Below are positions 31,762 to 39,214 of a DNA stretch of 39,214 nucleotides, in pieces. The position numbers and the translations under genes were made by a program. The stretch comes from Treponema sp. (GTDB lineage: Bacteria; Spirochaetota; Spirochaetia; Treponematales; Breznakiellaceae): the NCBI GenBank assembly GCA_031268385.1, contig JAIRXH010000140.1, forward strand, positions 1 to 39,214, in the 5' to 3' direction. The notes beneath the pieces are model-generated. The model worked only from the letters and a program-made list of their open reading frames with translations. It did not search any database and had not been told where the DNA came from. Positions within the stretch are counted from its first letter, which is position 1. Each line of letters starts with the position of its first letter.

Positions 31762-33408
31762 TTATTGCGCGTATATTCCGGTAATGGTAACATCCCCCCA
31801 GAAGCTGGAGTAGGATTCAAGTCCTCCCACCGCCTCTTCCCAGAGATTCTGCAGCGCGTAGTCGCGGGTTCTTGCCGTGGTCCGGCTCCCTGGCGCCATG
31901 GGGGAAAGAACGGTTTCCCCACGGGAAAAGGCGATGCGCTGGTTGTCGAGGCTGCCGAAATACCAGGACGCGTGGTCGCTTCTCAGGTTAAAGCCGTCGG
32001 GCGCCGCTCCCGATCCAAGGGCGGGATCCACCGGAATCCAGCCTGTTCCCTCTATCCAGAATTCCGCCCAGTAATGCCGCGAGGCAAGGCGGTTCCGGTT
32101 CACAAGAACCCCCGCCACCGGGAGGGCGGGGATACCCGCCGCCCTTGCCAGGGAACAGAAGAGAAGGGCCGCCGTATAGGGATCGGCTGTTCCGCTTTCC
32201 AGGGCTTCAGGAACATTCCGCCGGACGGCCGTGTCCGTTTTTATTTCTTTTGTAATCCAGTTGTAAACCGCCCTGGCGTTGAGGTAGGGGTTCCGTTCCC
32301 TGCCCGTTATGGCGGCCGCCCTTGCCTTGACGGCGGCGTTTTCCGAGGGAACAAGAGGGGAGGGAAGGGTGTACTGGGCCGTAACCGGCGATTCCCTCGC
32401 TTGGCGCACCGCTTCCTGGCGGACGCTGGTTTCCTGCGCGTACACATCGACCCGGTATTCATGGGTCACGGTGACGCCTGTCGCGGGGGCAAGGTCGGAA
32501 AACCGGAAAAGATCCGTTCCCCGGTGGTTTTCCATGAAGGGATCCCCGCTGCGGGAAAGAAGCTCCACGCCGCGCTGGGAAGCCGAACGCGCCGGCCGGG
32601 GAACCCAGAGGTACAGCGTGTTCGGATTGTTCGCCTGGTCAACCTGTATATCCACCGAACAGGATATGGTGTAGCTCCGCTTGTCGCGGTATGTTTTGGT
32701 TCCCGTATTACCCGAAACTTCAAAGTAAAGGGGACGCGAAAGCCTCCGCGCCGTCTGTACCTGCATATTCCCGCTTGCCGCGCCGTCCGGCACGCGGACC
32801 CGTATTTCCTGATCGCTCCAGTATTCATACCCGAAGTCCGATTCGGATACTTCCACCATTTCCGCCTCTCTGGCTTCCGCCGGGAGGCCGGACTCGCTGT
32901 CCCATGTAAAGTAAACACCCCCCTCTTCACGGGAGCCGCCAAATCCGCTTCCCGAAATGGTGAGGAGGGAACCGGCTGCGCCGCTTTGGGGATGTACCGA
33001 GACAATACGGGGGCCCAAAGACGCCCCGCCTCCCTGCACCTGCCGGGGTATAACCGCCTGGTTTGAAAACAGGACGCCGTTGCTTTTTCCGCCCCGTACA
33101 TACACATACACAAGCCCTGAATCGCCTGATTCCGGAACACGCAGCGACACTTCATCGTCCCGCCAGCTGATATAGGAAGATCCCGTAGGGGCGGCCCCGG
33201 CTATGGTCACGTAAGATTCGTCCCGCTCCCCGCCGAAATGTTCCCCGCTGATGGTAAGAACGCCTCCCGGCGTTCCGATGCGCGGATCAATAGAATGGAT
33301 AACAGGCGGTTTTCTTCCACAGGAATACAAAAAGAACAGCGCGAAAAAAAGCGGCGGCAGCACATACGGCGGGATATTCCGGGTGAAACAACGAACGGAC
33401 ACTCTCAT
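31762..33408 (-). CDS. Lipoprotein with two IPT/TIG domains and a transglutaminase-like domain
   Basis: This is a predicted lipoprotein of 548 aa (signal ending FFLYSC, lipid Cys30). Two IPT/TIG immunoglobulin-like domains follow (about 34-118, IHSIDPRIGTPGGVLTISG; about 131-235, IVSVHPQSGAAGSLLTISG). A middle beta region leads to a transglutaminase-like core with the triad Cys418, His445 and Asp461 (LFCSLARAAGIPALP, RHYWAEFW, WIPVDPALG). Such cores act as cysteine proteases or cross-linkers; target unknown. The start overlaps the previous gene as ATGA. The envelope location and the ECF sigma/anti-sigma pair upstream suggest an envelope-stress or surface-remodelling role. Confidence 0.85.
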   Translation of the reverse strand: MRVSVRCFTRNIPPYVLPPLFFALFFLYSCGRKPPVIHSIDPRIGTPGGVLTISGEHFGGERDESYVTIAGAAPTGSSYISWRDDEVSLRVPESGDSGLVYVYVRGGKSNGVLFSNQAVIPRQVQGGGASLGPRIVSVHPQSGAAGSLLTISGSGFGGSREEGGVYFTWDSESGLPAEAREAEMVEVSESDFGYEYWSDQEIRVRVPDGAASGNMQVQTARRLSRPLYFEVSGNTGTKTYRDKRSYTISCSVDIQVDQANNPNTLYLWVPRPARSASQRGVELLSRSGDPFMENHRGTDLFRFSDLAPATGVTVTHEYRVDVYAQETSVRQEAVRQARESPVTAQYTLPSPLVPSENAAVKARAAAITGRERNPYLNARAVYNWITKEIKTDTAVRRNVPEALESGTADPYTAALLFCSLARAAGIPALPVAGVLVNRNRLASRHYWAEFWIEGTGWIPVDPALGSGAAPDGFNLRSDHASWYFGSLDNQRIAFSRGETVLSPMAPGSRTTARTRDYALQNLWEEAVGGLESYSSFWGDVTITGIYAQ

Positions 33409-33956
33409 TGGGAGCTGTTGTTCCCCTGCGCTTTGTTTTCCGTATCTTCGGGTTCTCCGGCCGCTTTTCCGGCGCTTTCATTCTCCAGGTAGGGCCGCAG
33501 TTCAAGCTGTATTTCGATATGGGCGTCGTCGGGCGAATTGACGGAGCCAAGGGGGAAAAAGTAGATTTGCTCTCCGAATTCCAGGGGTATGGTCTGAATG
33601 GTCGTTTTGTACCGCACTCCTTCGTTGGGAATGTCGACCCAGATTTGACCCTGCGCCACCAGTATGTTACGGCCGTTGCGGCGGAGGTAGGGGGTAAACT
33701 GGGCCGCCACCACGATATTGTCCCCCACAAGCTTGATGCCCACCGGGCGGCCCGGTATGGTGATCCGCGAATTGACCGACTGCCAGATTTCCCGCTGGTT
33801 CTGTTCCACCACTCTGGCGATAATGTCGAGGATCAGCGCCTGTTCCCGGAGTCCGGGATGCAGCCCCTCGAACGAAGTTTCCTGGGCAAAGGCCGCGCTT
33901 CCCAGCGCCGCCGTACAGAGAAGCCCCAGAATCTTGACCCGGTGCGAAGGGATCAT
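33405..33956 (-). CDS. Secreted protein of unknown function
   Basis: I do not recognise this protein (183 aa). It has a signal peptide (cleavage near AAFA-QET), then a mature part with the stretch ALILDIIARVVEQNQREIWQ (amphipathic helix) and beta-rich segments (GIKLVGDNIVVAAQFTPYL). The C-terminus is Glu/Asn-rich and disordered. Start ATG 33956 shares a base with the anti-sigma stop (TAATG), and the stop overlaps the TIG/transglutaminase gene as ATGA, so translation is coupled on both sides. By position it may be a partner of the lipoprotein or a sensor for the anti-sigma factor. Confidence 0.75.
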   Translation of the reverse strand: MIPSHRVKILGLLCTAALGSAAFAQETSFEGLHPGLREQALILDIIARVVEQNQREIWQSVNSRITIPGRPVGIKLVGDNIVVAAQFTPYLRRNGRNILVAQGQIWVDIPNEGVRYKTTIQTIPLEFGEQIYFFPLGSVNSPDDAHIEIQLELRPYLENESAGKAAGEPEDTENKAQGNNSSQ

Positions 33957-34525
33957 TACCGGCCGTTTCTCCCCGAATAATCGGCTGCCTTGATTATGAC
34001 AGGCTCCCCCGCGTTCATGAAATTCCTTTCGGGAAGCCTCAATATGACATAATCGCTGTCGTCCCTGGCGCTGAGGTACTGCAGCGCCCCTTCCATATCG
34101 GAAACGGGCACCGTGTTCCTGATGTCAAGATCCGCGCCGGCGGCCACCGTTTCGGGGTTCACCGCCGGGCGGCGCCATACAAGGGCGAGCACCGCGAAAA
34201 GAACGGCCGCCGCGGCCGCCGCGGGAAGGGGTATGGTGATGGTCCGCCGCCACACCGGGAGCCGGTATGGCCGTCCGTTTTCCGGCCGCGTCAGTCTTGA
34301 GAGCCTTTCCATGACGCGCTTTCCGGCCGCCCCGACGGCTTCCTCCGTCATGGCCGGATCTGTTTTGTCCGCGATGACCCCGGAAAGACGGCGGTAAGCC
34401 GCCAGCCTTTTCCGGCACGCCTCACAATGTGAAAGGTGATCTTCCAGCTTTTCCTTCCATGGAGAAGGCAGCTCTTCATCCGCGTATACCGAAACAATCT
34501 CTCGATCAGGACACATGTGAACCAT
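33956..34525 (-). CDS. Anti-sigma factor, zinc-finger (ZAS) type
   Basis: This protein (189 aa) has the ZAS anti-sigma motif H30-x3-C34-x2-C37 (HLSHCEAC) in an N-terminal helical domain. A membrane helix follows at about residues 97-116 (AAAAAAVLFAVLALVW), and a periplasmic part ends the protein. It should hold the ECF sigma factor inactive at the membrane until an envelope signal releases it. It overlaps the end of the sigma gene by 20 bases, as such pairs often do. Confidence 0.88.
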   Translation of the reverse strand: MVHMCPDREIVSVYADEELPSPWKEKLEDHLSHCEACRKRLAAYRRLSGVIADKTDPAMTEEAVGAAGKRVMERLSRLTRPENGRPYRLPVWRRTITIPLPAAAAAAVLFAVLALVWRRPAVNPETVAAGADLDIRNTVPVSDMEGALQYLSARDDSDYVILRLPERNFMNAGEPVIIKAADYSGRNGR

Positions 34526-35084
34526 CCTTGCGGAATTTTTCTTCCGCGCGGAAATTTTCTTCCGCCAGCAGTCCGGTCAAGCGTTCACGGGCTCTGAATA
34601 CCCGCACCTTGACATTCCCTTCGCTGATTCCCAGAACCCGTCCTATTTCACGGTAATTAAGTTCGCCATATTCCTTTAATACTAATACCATACGCAAATT
34701 TTCGGGAAGCTGTTCCAGCGCCTGCCGGATTTCTTCCCGGGTTTCTTTCTCCACAAGCAGACTTTCCCCGGTTTTCTCCGTCCGTTCGTCCTCCCGGAAC
34801 GCCCGTTGATAGGCTCTCCGTTCCCTTTCCTTGCGCTTCGCGTAATTTAACGAGGCGTTTTTTACTACCCGGATAAGCCAGTATTTGGCCTCGTCCGTGC
34901 TGGGAAAAACCATCTTTTTTTCATACAGACGGAAAAAGGCCTCCTGGGAAAGATCTTCCGCAGCCTCTCCGCTGTTGGTAATACGATACGCCACTCTGAA
35001 GATAACCGGAAACACCGCCTCGTACAAGCGCCGGAATTCCGCTTCCGCCTGTCCGGCCCCCTTTCCTTCCATACTTGAAAACAA
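34506..35084 (-). CDS. ECF-family RNA polymerase sigma factor
   Basis: This sigma-70 family protein (192 aa) has region 2 (FRRLYEAVFPVIFRVAYRIT, then AEDLSQEAFFRLYE and the -10 recognising YWLIRVVKNASLNY) and region 4 (ALEQLPENLRMVLVLKEYGE, then EIGRVLGISEGNVKVRVFRA), the ECF plan. TTG 35084 is preferred because GAGG lies 7 bases upstream; ATG 35072 has no ribosome site. It begins 24 bases after cysS and is followed by its anti-sigma gene. It probably controls envelope-related genes, possibly including this operon. Confidence 0.9.
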   Translation of the reverse strand: MFSSMEGKGAGQAEAEFRRLYEAVFPVIFRVAYRITNSGEAAEDLSQEAFFRLYEKKMVFPSTDEAKYWLIRVVKNASLNYAKRKERERRAYQRAFREDERTEKTGESLLVEKETREEIRQALEQLPENLRMVLVLKEYGELNYREIGRVLGISEGNVKVRVFRARERLTGLLAEENFRAEEKFRKDGSHVS

Positions 35085-35108
35085 ATTGCCGCCTCAATCG
35101 TTACAGGC

Positions 35109-36557
35109 CTAAGCCCGCCGCCACCGGGTTCCCGAAGGTCCATCTTCCAGAATGACGCCTTTTTCTTTAAGACTGTCCCGTATGCCGTCGGCCTTCACGA
35201 AGTCCTTTGCCTTTTTGGCGGCGTTCCGTTCCCCGACAAGGCTTTCTATCTCCCGGATTGTCTCTTTATCTTCCCCTTCGGCCGGCGGGGAGGACGCCTC
35301 CTTCAGGTCAAGACCCAATACGCCGTCCATATCAAGGACCGCCCGGAGGGCCCCGCCCGGCTCCACATTTGGGTCGCGGAGGAGCCCCCACAATTCCGCC
35401 AGGGCTTTCGGGGTGGAAAGATCGTTTTCCAGCGCCGCGTCGAAGGCTTCAAGGTACGCGGCCTGAGCCCCCGAAGCCGGTCCATCCCCGGAATTCGCGG
35501 CGGCCTGAGCCCTTTTTTCCGCCCGCCCGGCCAGGTTTTTGACCCGTTCCACAAGAGATTTTCTGGCGTTTTTGGCGCCCTCAAGGCTTTCCCATGAAAA
35601 CTGAAGCTGGCTCCGGTAATGGCCCCCAAGGAGGAAGTAACGGTAATCGAGGGGATCAAAACCCGCGTCGACGAGATTCTGGAGGGTAAGGAAAGTTCCC
35701 GCCGATTTGGACATCTTTTCCCTGTCGAGCACCAGAAATTCATTGTGAAGCCAGTAGCGGACCCAGGGGCTTTTGCCGGTAGCGGCCTCGCTCTGGGCCG
35801 TTTCGTTGGTATGGTGGACGGAAATGTGATCGATTCCCCCTGCGTGAATGTCAAACTGTTCCCCAAGGTATTTGATGCTCATAGCCGAACATTCTATGTG
35901 CCAGCCGGGGTAACCCCTGCCCCATGGACTGTCCCATACCAGCGCCTGGTTTTCAAATTTGCTTTTGGTAAACCACAGTACAAAATCCCTGGCGTTCCGC
36001 TTGTTGTGATCCACCTCGATACGGGCCCCCGCCTTCTGGTTTTCAAGCCTGAGCAGGGCCATTTCCCCGTAGGAAGGAAAACGGGCGGTGTCGAAATAGA
36101 GATTCCCCCCCGCCTCATAGGTAAACCCCTTCTCTTCCATGCGCCGTATCAGGGCTATCATGTCTTCTATATGTTCCGTAGCCCTGCATACCACCGTGGG
36201 ACGGAGTATGTTCATCCTGGAACTGTCTTTGAAAAAGGCGTCCGTGTAAAAACGGGCAATCTCCAGAACGGACTGTCCCCGTTCCCCGGCGCTTTTTACC
36301 ATCTTGTCTTCGCCCTCATCGTTGTCGCCGCTCAAATGGCCGACATCGGTAATGTTCATTACGTGGGTAACGTCAAAACCGGCGCGGCGGAGGGAACGGA
36401 CCAGTATGTCGTGCAAGACATAGGCCCTCATGTTTCCGATATGGGCATAGGCGTACACGGTGGGACCGCAGCCGTAAAAACCGGCCTTCCCCGGAACAAT
36501 GGGCCGGAAGACTTGCAATTCCCGGCCAAGGGTATTATACAAGGTAAACGTCATCAT
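35109..36557 (-). CDS. cysS: Cysteinyl-tRNA synthetase
   Basis: This cytoplasmic class I synthetase (482 aa) charges tRNA-Cys. It shows the zinc ligand Cys30 in GCGPTVY, HIGN at 39-42 in place of HIGH, the block WHIECSAM with a second zinc Cys, HHTNETAQSEAA, and REKMSKSAGTF as the KMSKS loop. HIGN is common in spirochaete and Bacteroidetes enzymes. ATG 36557 is chosen because family members begin MxxxLYNT; AGGG lies about 7 bases upstream. Its start codon overlaps that of the divergent murB. It heads an operon with an ECF sigma gene. Confidence 0.95.
   Translation of the reverse strand: MMTFTLYNTLGRELQVFRPIVPGKAGFYGCGPTVYAYAHIGNMRAYVLHDILVRSLRRAGFDVTHVMNITDVGHLSGDNDEGEDKMVKSAGERGQSVLEIARFYTDAFFKDSSRMNILRPTVVCRATEHIEDMIALIRRMEEKGFTYEAGGNLYFDTARFPSYGEMALLRLENQKAGARIEVDHNKRNARDFVLWFTKSKFENQALVWDSPWGRGYPGWHIECSAMSIKYLGEQFDIHAGGIDHISVHHTNETAQSEAATGKSPWVRYWLHNEFLVLDREKMSKSAGTFLTLQNLVDAGFDPLDYRYFLLGGHYRSQLQFSWESLEGAKNARKSLVERVKNLAGRAEKRAQAAANSGDGPASGAQAAYLEAFDAALENDLSTPKALAELWGLLRDPNVEPGGALRAVLDMDGVLGLDLKEASSPPAEGEDKETIREIESLVGERNAAKKAKDFVKADGIRDSLKEKGVILEDGPSGTRWRRA
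36513..36541 (+). promoter_or_regulatory. Possible murB promoter inside cysS
   Basis: TTGCAA (36513-36518) is followed after 17 bases by TATACA (36536-36541). Each box matches the consensus at four of six bases. A promoter for murB must lie inside cysS because the genes start back to back, and this is the best candidate. It would leave a leader of only a few bases. Confidence 0.35.
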
Positions 36558-37524
36558 GCTTACCCTACAGAAGTTTATTGAAAAAATCAATTCCCGCGCG
36601 AAATTTGACGGTCTTGTCCGTTTTGGGGAATCCATGGCTCTGCACACCACCTTCAAAACGGGAGGACCCGCGGATCTCTGGATACAGCCGGGGGATTGTT
36701 TTCCCGCTTATGTGCCGTTCCTCTTGAAGGAGGCCCGCGCCGGGGAAATACCCGTTTTTGTCCTGGGCGGCGGCTCCAACCTTGTCGTGTCCGACAGGGG
36801 AATACGGGGAATAACGCTGGATACGGGCGGCTGGAAGGGACATGAGGTGAAGATCCCGGACGCGGGCCGGCGCGGTTCGCGCGGGCCGGAAACGGCGCGG
36901 GTGGAATTCCGGTCGGGAACTCCGGCGGACCAGGCGGCGGAAACGGCGGCGGCCCTCGGCCTTTCGGGGCTGGAATTCCTTGCCGGCATGCCGGGGACCG
37001 CCGGCGGGGCCGTATGGATGAACGCCCGCTGCTATGGACACGAGGCGGCCGGCGTTCTCGCGGAAACCCTTGTCCTTGATGAAAATTTCGAATACGTGAA
37101 GATACCGGGAAACGTGACCGGGTTTTCGTACAAAAAAAGCCCCTTCCAGCGGACAAAGGCCGTGATCGTTTCGGTTACCTTCGATCTTGTCTCCCGCCCC
37201 GTCCGCGAAATCAGGGAAGAAATGGAAGATCACCGGCGGGACAGAAAGGCCAAGGGCCATTACCGGTACCCTTCCGCGGGTTCGGCCTTCAAAAACAACA
37301 GGGCATTCGGAAAACCCGCGGGGAAACTCATCGACGAGCTTGGGCTGCGGGGGCTTTCCTCAGGCGGGGCGCGGGTGGCCCCTTTCCACGGGAACATCAT
37401 CATCAACACCGGGAACGCCTCCTCCGCCGACATACGGAACCTTGCCGTCCTTGTCGCGGACCGCGTCAGGGCCGAAACGGGCCTTGAACTGGAGCCGGAG
37501 ATCCTTTTCGCGGGGGAATGGTAA
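36556..37524 (+). CDS. murB: UDP-N-acetylenolpyruvoylglucosamine reductase
   Basis: This cytoplasmic FAD enzyme (322 aa) reduces UDP-GlcNAc-enolpyruvate to UDP-MurNAc, the second step of peptidoglycan precursor synthesis. Family motifs are HTTFKTGGPAD, VLGGGSNLVVSDRGIRGI, LEFLAGMPGTAGGAVWMNA, and SAGSAFKNN with the catalytic Ser243; Glu315 in EPEILF is the likely second acid. It lacks the tyrosine loop of E. coli-type MurB, so it is type II-like. ATG 36556 fits the family start; AAGGT lies 10 bases upstream. The start codon overlaps that of cysS on the other strand. Confidence 0.93.
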   Translation: MLTLQKFIEKINSRAKFDGLVRFGESMALHTTFKTGGPADLWIQPGDCFPAYVPFLLKEARAGEIPVFVLGGGSNLVVSDRGIRGITLDTGGWKGHEVKIPDAGRRGSRGPETARVEFRSGTPADQAAETAAALGLSGLEFLAGMPGTAGGAVWMNARCYGHEAAGVLAETLVLDENFEYVKIPGNVTGFSYKKSPFQRTKAVIVSVTFDLVSRPVREIREEMEDHRRDRKAKGHYRYPSAGSAFKNNRAFGKPAGKLIDELGLRGLSSGGARVAPFHGNIIINTGNASSADIRNLAVLVADRVRAETGLELEPEILFAGEW

Positions 37525-37556
37525 AGGAGCCTTGCCCGGCGGGCCGCCTCCCGGCG

Positions 37557-38630
37557 TTACGTGGAGCCGGTGTCAACGTTGTTGGTTGTGGGCGCTCCGG
37601 CGGCAATTTGCTTCCAGTTGCCTGTTACCGTCCCGCCGGAATTGGCATAGGAAGCGCCGGTATAGTAAAACACTCCGCCGCCCCAAACAAGCGTCTCCCA
37701 GGCGTTTGTAGTTGAGGAAACGGTATTATTGGTAATGATGCCCCCCGTTATCGTAAAAGAACAGCCGGGTGCAACAGAAACGCCGCCGCCCTTACTGTAC
37801 CCTGTACATTCGGCGGTGTTGTCTTCAATAAGGCCCCCGTCCATAACGAAAACGCCGCCGCTCCGAAGCGTTACGCCGCCCCCGTTGGCGCCATAGGCGC
37901 CCGCCGTATTGACGGCATGGTTATCGCGGATGGTCCCGCTTGTCATGGTAAAGGTCCCCCCGTCAACCATGACGCCGCCCCCAGATGCGTTTTGAGTTGT
38001 TCTGTTCGTATTACCGCTGATTTCCCCGCCGTCCAGAGTAAAGCTGCCTCCCGCCCCCACATAAACGCCCGTGTTGGAAGAACTGACGCCGGCGATTGCC
38101 ATATTCCCCGTTATCAGCCCGCCTGCCTTTACCGTCAGTTCGCCGTCCATATTCACCGTTATCAGGGGGGCGGTGTTATTGGCCCGGCCCTGGGCGGTGA
38201 TGTTTTGCAGTTCCAGGGCCAGGTCCGCCCCTATGGTAAAGAGGCTTCCCGCGGAGCCAAGGCTGATGGTCCGTGTGGGAATGTCCCCCCGCAGGACGAT
38301 ATTTTTGTCCGCGTAGCCGGAACCGGTCAGGGCTTGGGGGGGAAGGCTCAGATCCGCGGTGACGGTAACGGTAAAAAAGGCTTCGGGGCTGGCCTGAATG
38401 GCGGCGAGAACAGCGTCCCAGCCGGCGGGGTCTCCCACGGTAAAGAACAGCGAAGTTTTGGGCGCTGTTTCTGTTCCCGGCCACACAAGGTCCGGGAGGG
38501 GGGCGGCGCCGGCGGCCGCATCGAGTTCGCTTTTGAACGTCCGGTTGAGCCACGGGTTGGGACAGCCCGAAACGCACAGGGCGGAAAGGGCAAGCAGTAC
38601 GGCCGGAACGGCGAAAAAGCGGCGTTTCAT
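37557..38630 (-). CDS. Lipoprotein with beta-helix (GGxI-type) repeats
   Basis: This predicted surface lipoprotein (357 aa) has a lipoprotein signal (lipobox CVSGC, Cys23) and a mature part made of repeats such as GSFTLDGGEISGN, GTFTMTSGTIRDN, GVFVMDGGLIEDN and CSFTITGGIITNN. These 20-25 residue repeats form a parallel beta-helix and resemble chlamydial Pmp-type GGxI/N repeats. Similar multi-copy lipoproteins are known in termite-gut treponemes. The role is probably adhesion or surface display. It ends 32 bases from the convergent murB. Confidence 0.8.
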   Translation of the reverse strand: MKRRFFAVPAVLLALSALCVSGCPNPWLNRTFKSELDAAAGAAPLPDLVWPGTETAPKTSLFFTVGDPAGWDAVLAAIQASPEAFFTVTVTADLSLPPQALTGSGYADKNIVLRGDIPTRTISLGSAGSLFTIGADLALELQNITAQGRANNTAPLITVNMDGELTVKAGGLITGNMAIAGVSSSNTGVYVGAGGSFTLDGGEISGNTNRTTQNASGGGVMVDGGTFTMTSGTIRDNHAVNTAGAYGANGGGVTLRSGGVFVMDGGLIEDNTAECTGYSKGGGVSVAPGCSFTITGGIITNNTVSSTTNAWETLVWGGGVFYYTGASYANSGGTVTGNWKQIAAGAPTTNNVDTGST

Positions 38631-38638
38631 GGTATTCT

Positions 38639-39118
38639 TTATCCTCCCCCGAATACAAAACCCGCGCCTAAACCCGACGGGTAGGCGTAGCGGATAAACG
38701 GTTCAAGGAAAACGGGCGCGTTGTTGTGCCGGAAGTAGAGCCGGAGCCCCGCCGCCCCTTCCCCCAGCGCCACAGGGTGGACGGAGGCCGGGGCGCCAGT
38801 GTCGATGAAGGCGCTGTAGATTCCCCCTCCGGCGGCGGCCTGCACAAAGAAGGCCCTGCGGTGAAACGGGGCGGGGGTTCCCTGCGTAAAGAAGTACCAG
38901 CGGAAGAACGCCGCCCCTTCGATGGAGGCCATTTGTTTGATGTCGCTGCCTCCCCCTATCCGCAGGCCCAGGGCAAAGCGGGGAGAAAGGTTGTAAGCGC
39001 CGTAGAGGATAAGGCTCCCCGCCGCGCCCCGGAAGGAAATGGTGGAAACCTCAAAACCCGCCGCGCCCGTAAGCGCCCCGGCGTCCTGTCCGTACAATGG
39101 GGAAACGGAAAGGAACAC
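38639..39118 (-). CDS. Small outer-membrane beta-barrel protein, start uncertain
   Basis: This 159-aa frame looks like an eight-stranded barrel: alternating hydrophobic strands such as FALGLRIGGGSDI and LRLYFRHNNAPVFLEPFIRYA, with the Gly-rich C-terminus GAGFVFGGG. The signal (LLYASFVFLSVSPLYGQ) runs upstream of GTG 39118; TTG 39133 would give a hydrophobic start but no charged n-region and no ribosome site. A TTG at about 39174 in another frame gives the charged stretch YIKQIRL, so a frameshift near 39150 is possible. The poly-G tract at 39176-39193 lies immediately upstream. Confidence 0.6.
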   Translation of the reverse strand: MFLSVSPLYGQDAGALTGAAGFEVSTISFRGAAGSLILYGAYNLSPRFALGLRIGGGSDIKQMASIEGAAFFRWYFFTQGTPAPFHRRAFFVQAAAGGGIYSAFIDTGAPASVHPVALGEGAAGLRLYFRHNNAPVFLEPFIRYAYPSGLGAGFVFGGG

Positions 39119-39165
39119 AAGGAGGCATACAACAGCGCGGGGAAAACTACAGGCGAATCTGCTTA

Positions 39166-39171
39166 ATATAC
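39166..39171 (-). promoter_or_regulatory. Possible -10 box next to the poly-G tract
   Basis: TATATT on the minus strand lies 4 bases downstream of the homopolymer, so that the tract covers the spacer and -35 region. A change in tract length would shift the spacing to an upstream TTTTAC (39193-39198 region). Confidence 0.3.
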
Positions 39172-39175
39172 AACG

Positions 39176-39193
39176 GGGGGGGGGGGGGGGGGG
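39176..39193. repeat. Poly-G homopolymer, 18 bases
   Basis: Eighteen consecutive G on the + strand (C on the coding strand of the adjacent barrel gene). It is followed by a TAAAAAAAA run near the window end. Homopolymers of this length slip during replication and are classic phase-variation elements; it may also mark an assembly break. Confidence 0.85.
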
Positions 39194-39214
39194 TAAAAAA
39201 AACCAAATAAATTA

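Noticed and set aside
31564-33066. 500-codon + strand frame opposite pyrH and the transglutaminase gene
   Set aside because: Arg/Pro/Gly-rich shadow of two well-supported genes.

Overview
The window looks like the chromosome of a spirochaete, most likely a host-associated or termite-gut type treponeme. The evidence is a LolA-like protein next to an HAE3/MMPL-type RND exporter and a beta-barrel protein (an arrangement recalled from T. pallidum TP0788-TP0790), solute-binding proteins with signal peptides ending FAGGKE or FGGPKAE, a long pyrophosphate-dependent phosphofructokinase, an archaeal-type UMP kinase and a lipoprotein-rich envelope. This is inference from protein families, not a database match.

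Positions 1-10940 are clearly AT-richer than the rest (one sampled line here about 40% GC, one in the RND gene about 62%). They hold one carbohydrate locus on the + strand: two CUT1 ABC permeases, a sugar-binding protein, a GHL6-like hydrolase, a mannose-6-phosphate-isomerase-like cupin protein, a clan GH-A-like hydrolase and a Gfo/Idh/MocA oxidoreductase. No transporter ATPase is present. The 520 bases in front are full of palindromes and contain a promoter and two possible LacI-type operators.

Positions 10940-12810 form a short accessory zone on the minus strand: a BrnT/BrnA-like toxin-antitoxin pair, an orphan HigA-like antitoxin, two large perfect hairpins, coding-like debris and tRNA-Leu(GAG). 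The 3' end of the tRNA points toward the AT-rich block, so the block may be an island.

Positions 12830-19874 hold a GH18-like lipoprotein (minus strand), then TetR, the RND exporter, the LolA-like carrier and the outer-membrane barrel on the + strand, probably a lipid or hydrophobic-compound export system across the envelope. Convergent to it, 28011-19896 (minus) is a very tightly packed operon: pfp, DUF2339, DUF3999, DUF4139. It joins a glycolytic enzyme to three envelope proteins of unknown function.

A 90-base array of 21-bp palindromic repeats lies upstream of pfp. After it come metN-metI-metQ (minus) and a long minus-strand operon cysS - ECF sigma - anti-sigma - unknown secreted protein - TIG/transglutaminase lipoprotein - pyrH. 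murB starts divergently from cysS with overlapping start codons. The right end carries a beta-helix lipoprotein and a small outer-membrane protein whose upstream region holds an 18-base poly-G tract, a possible phase-variation switch.
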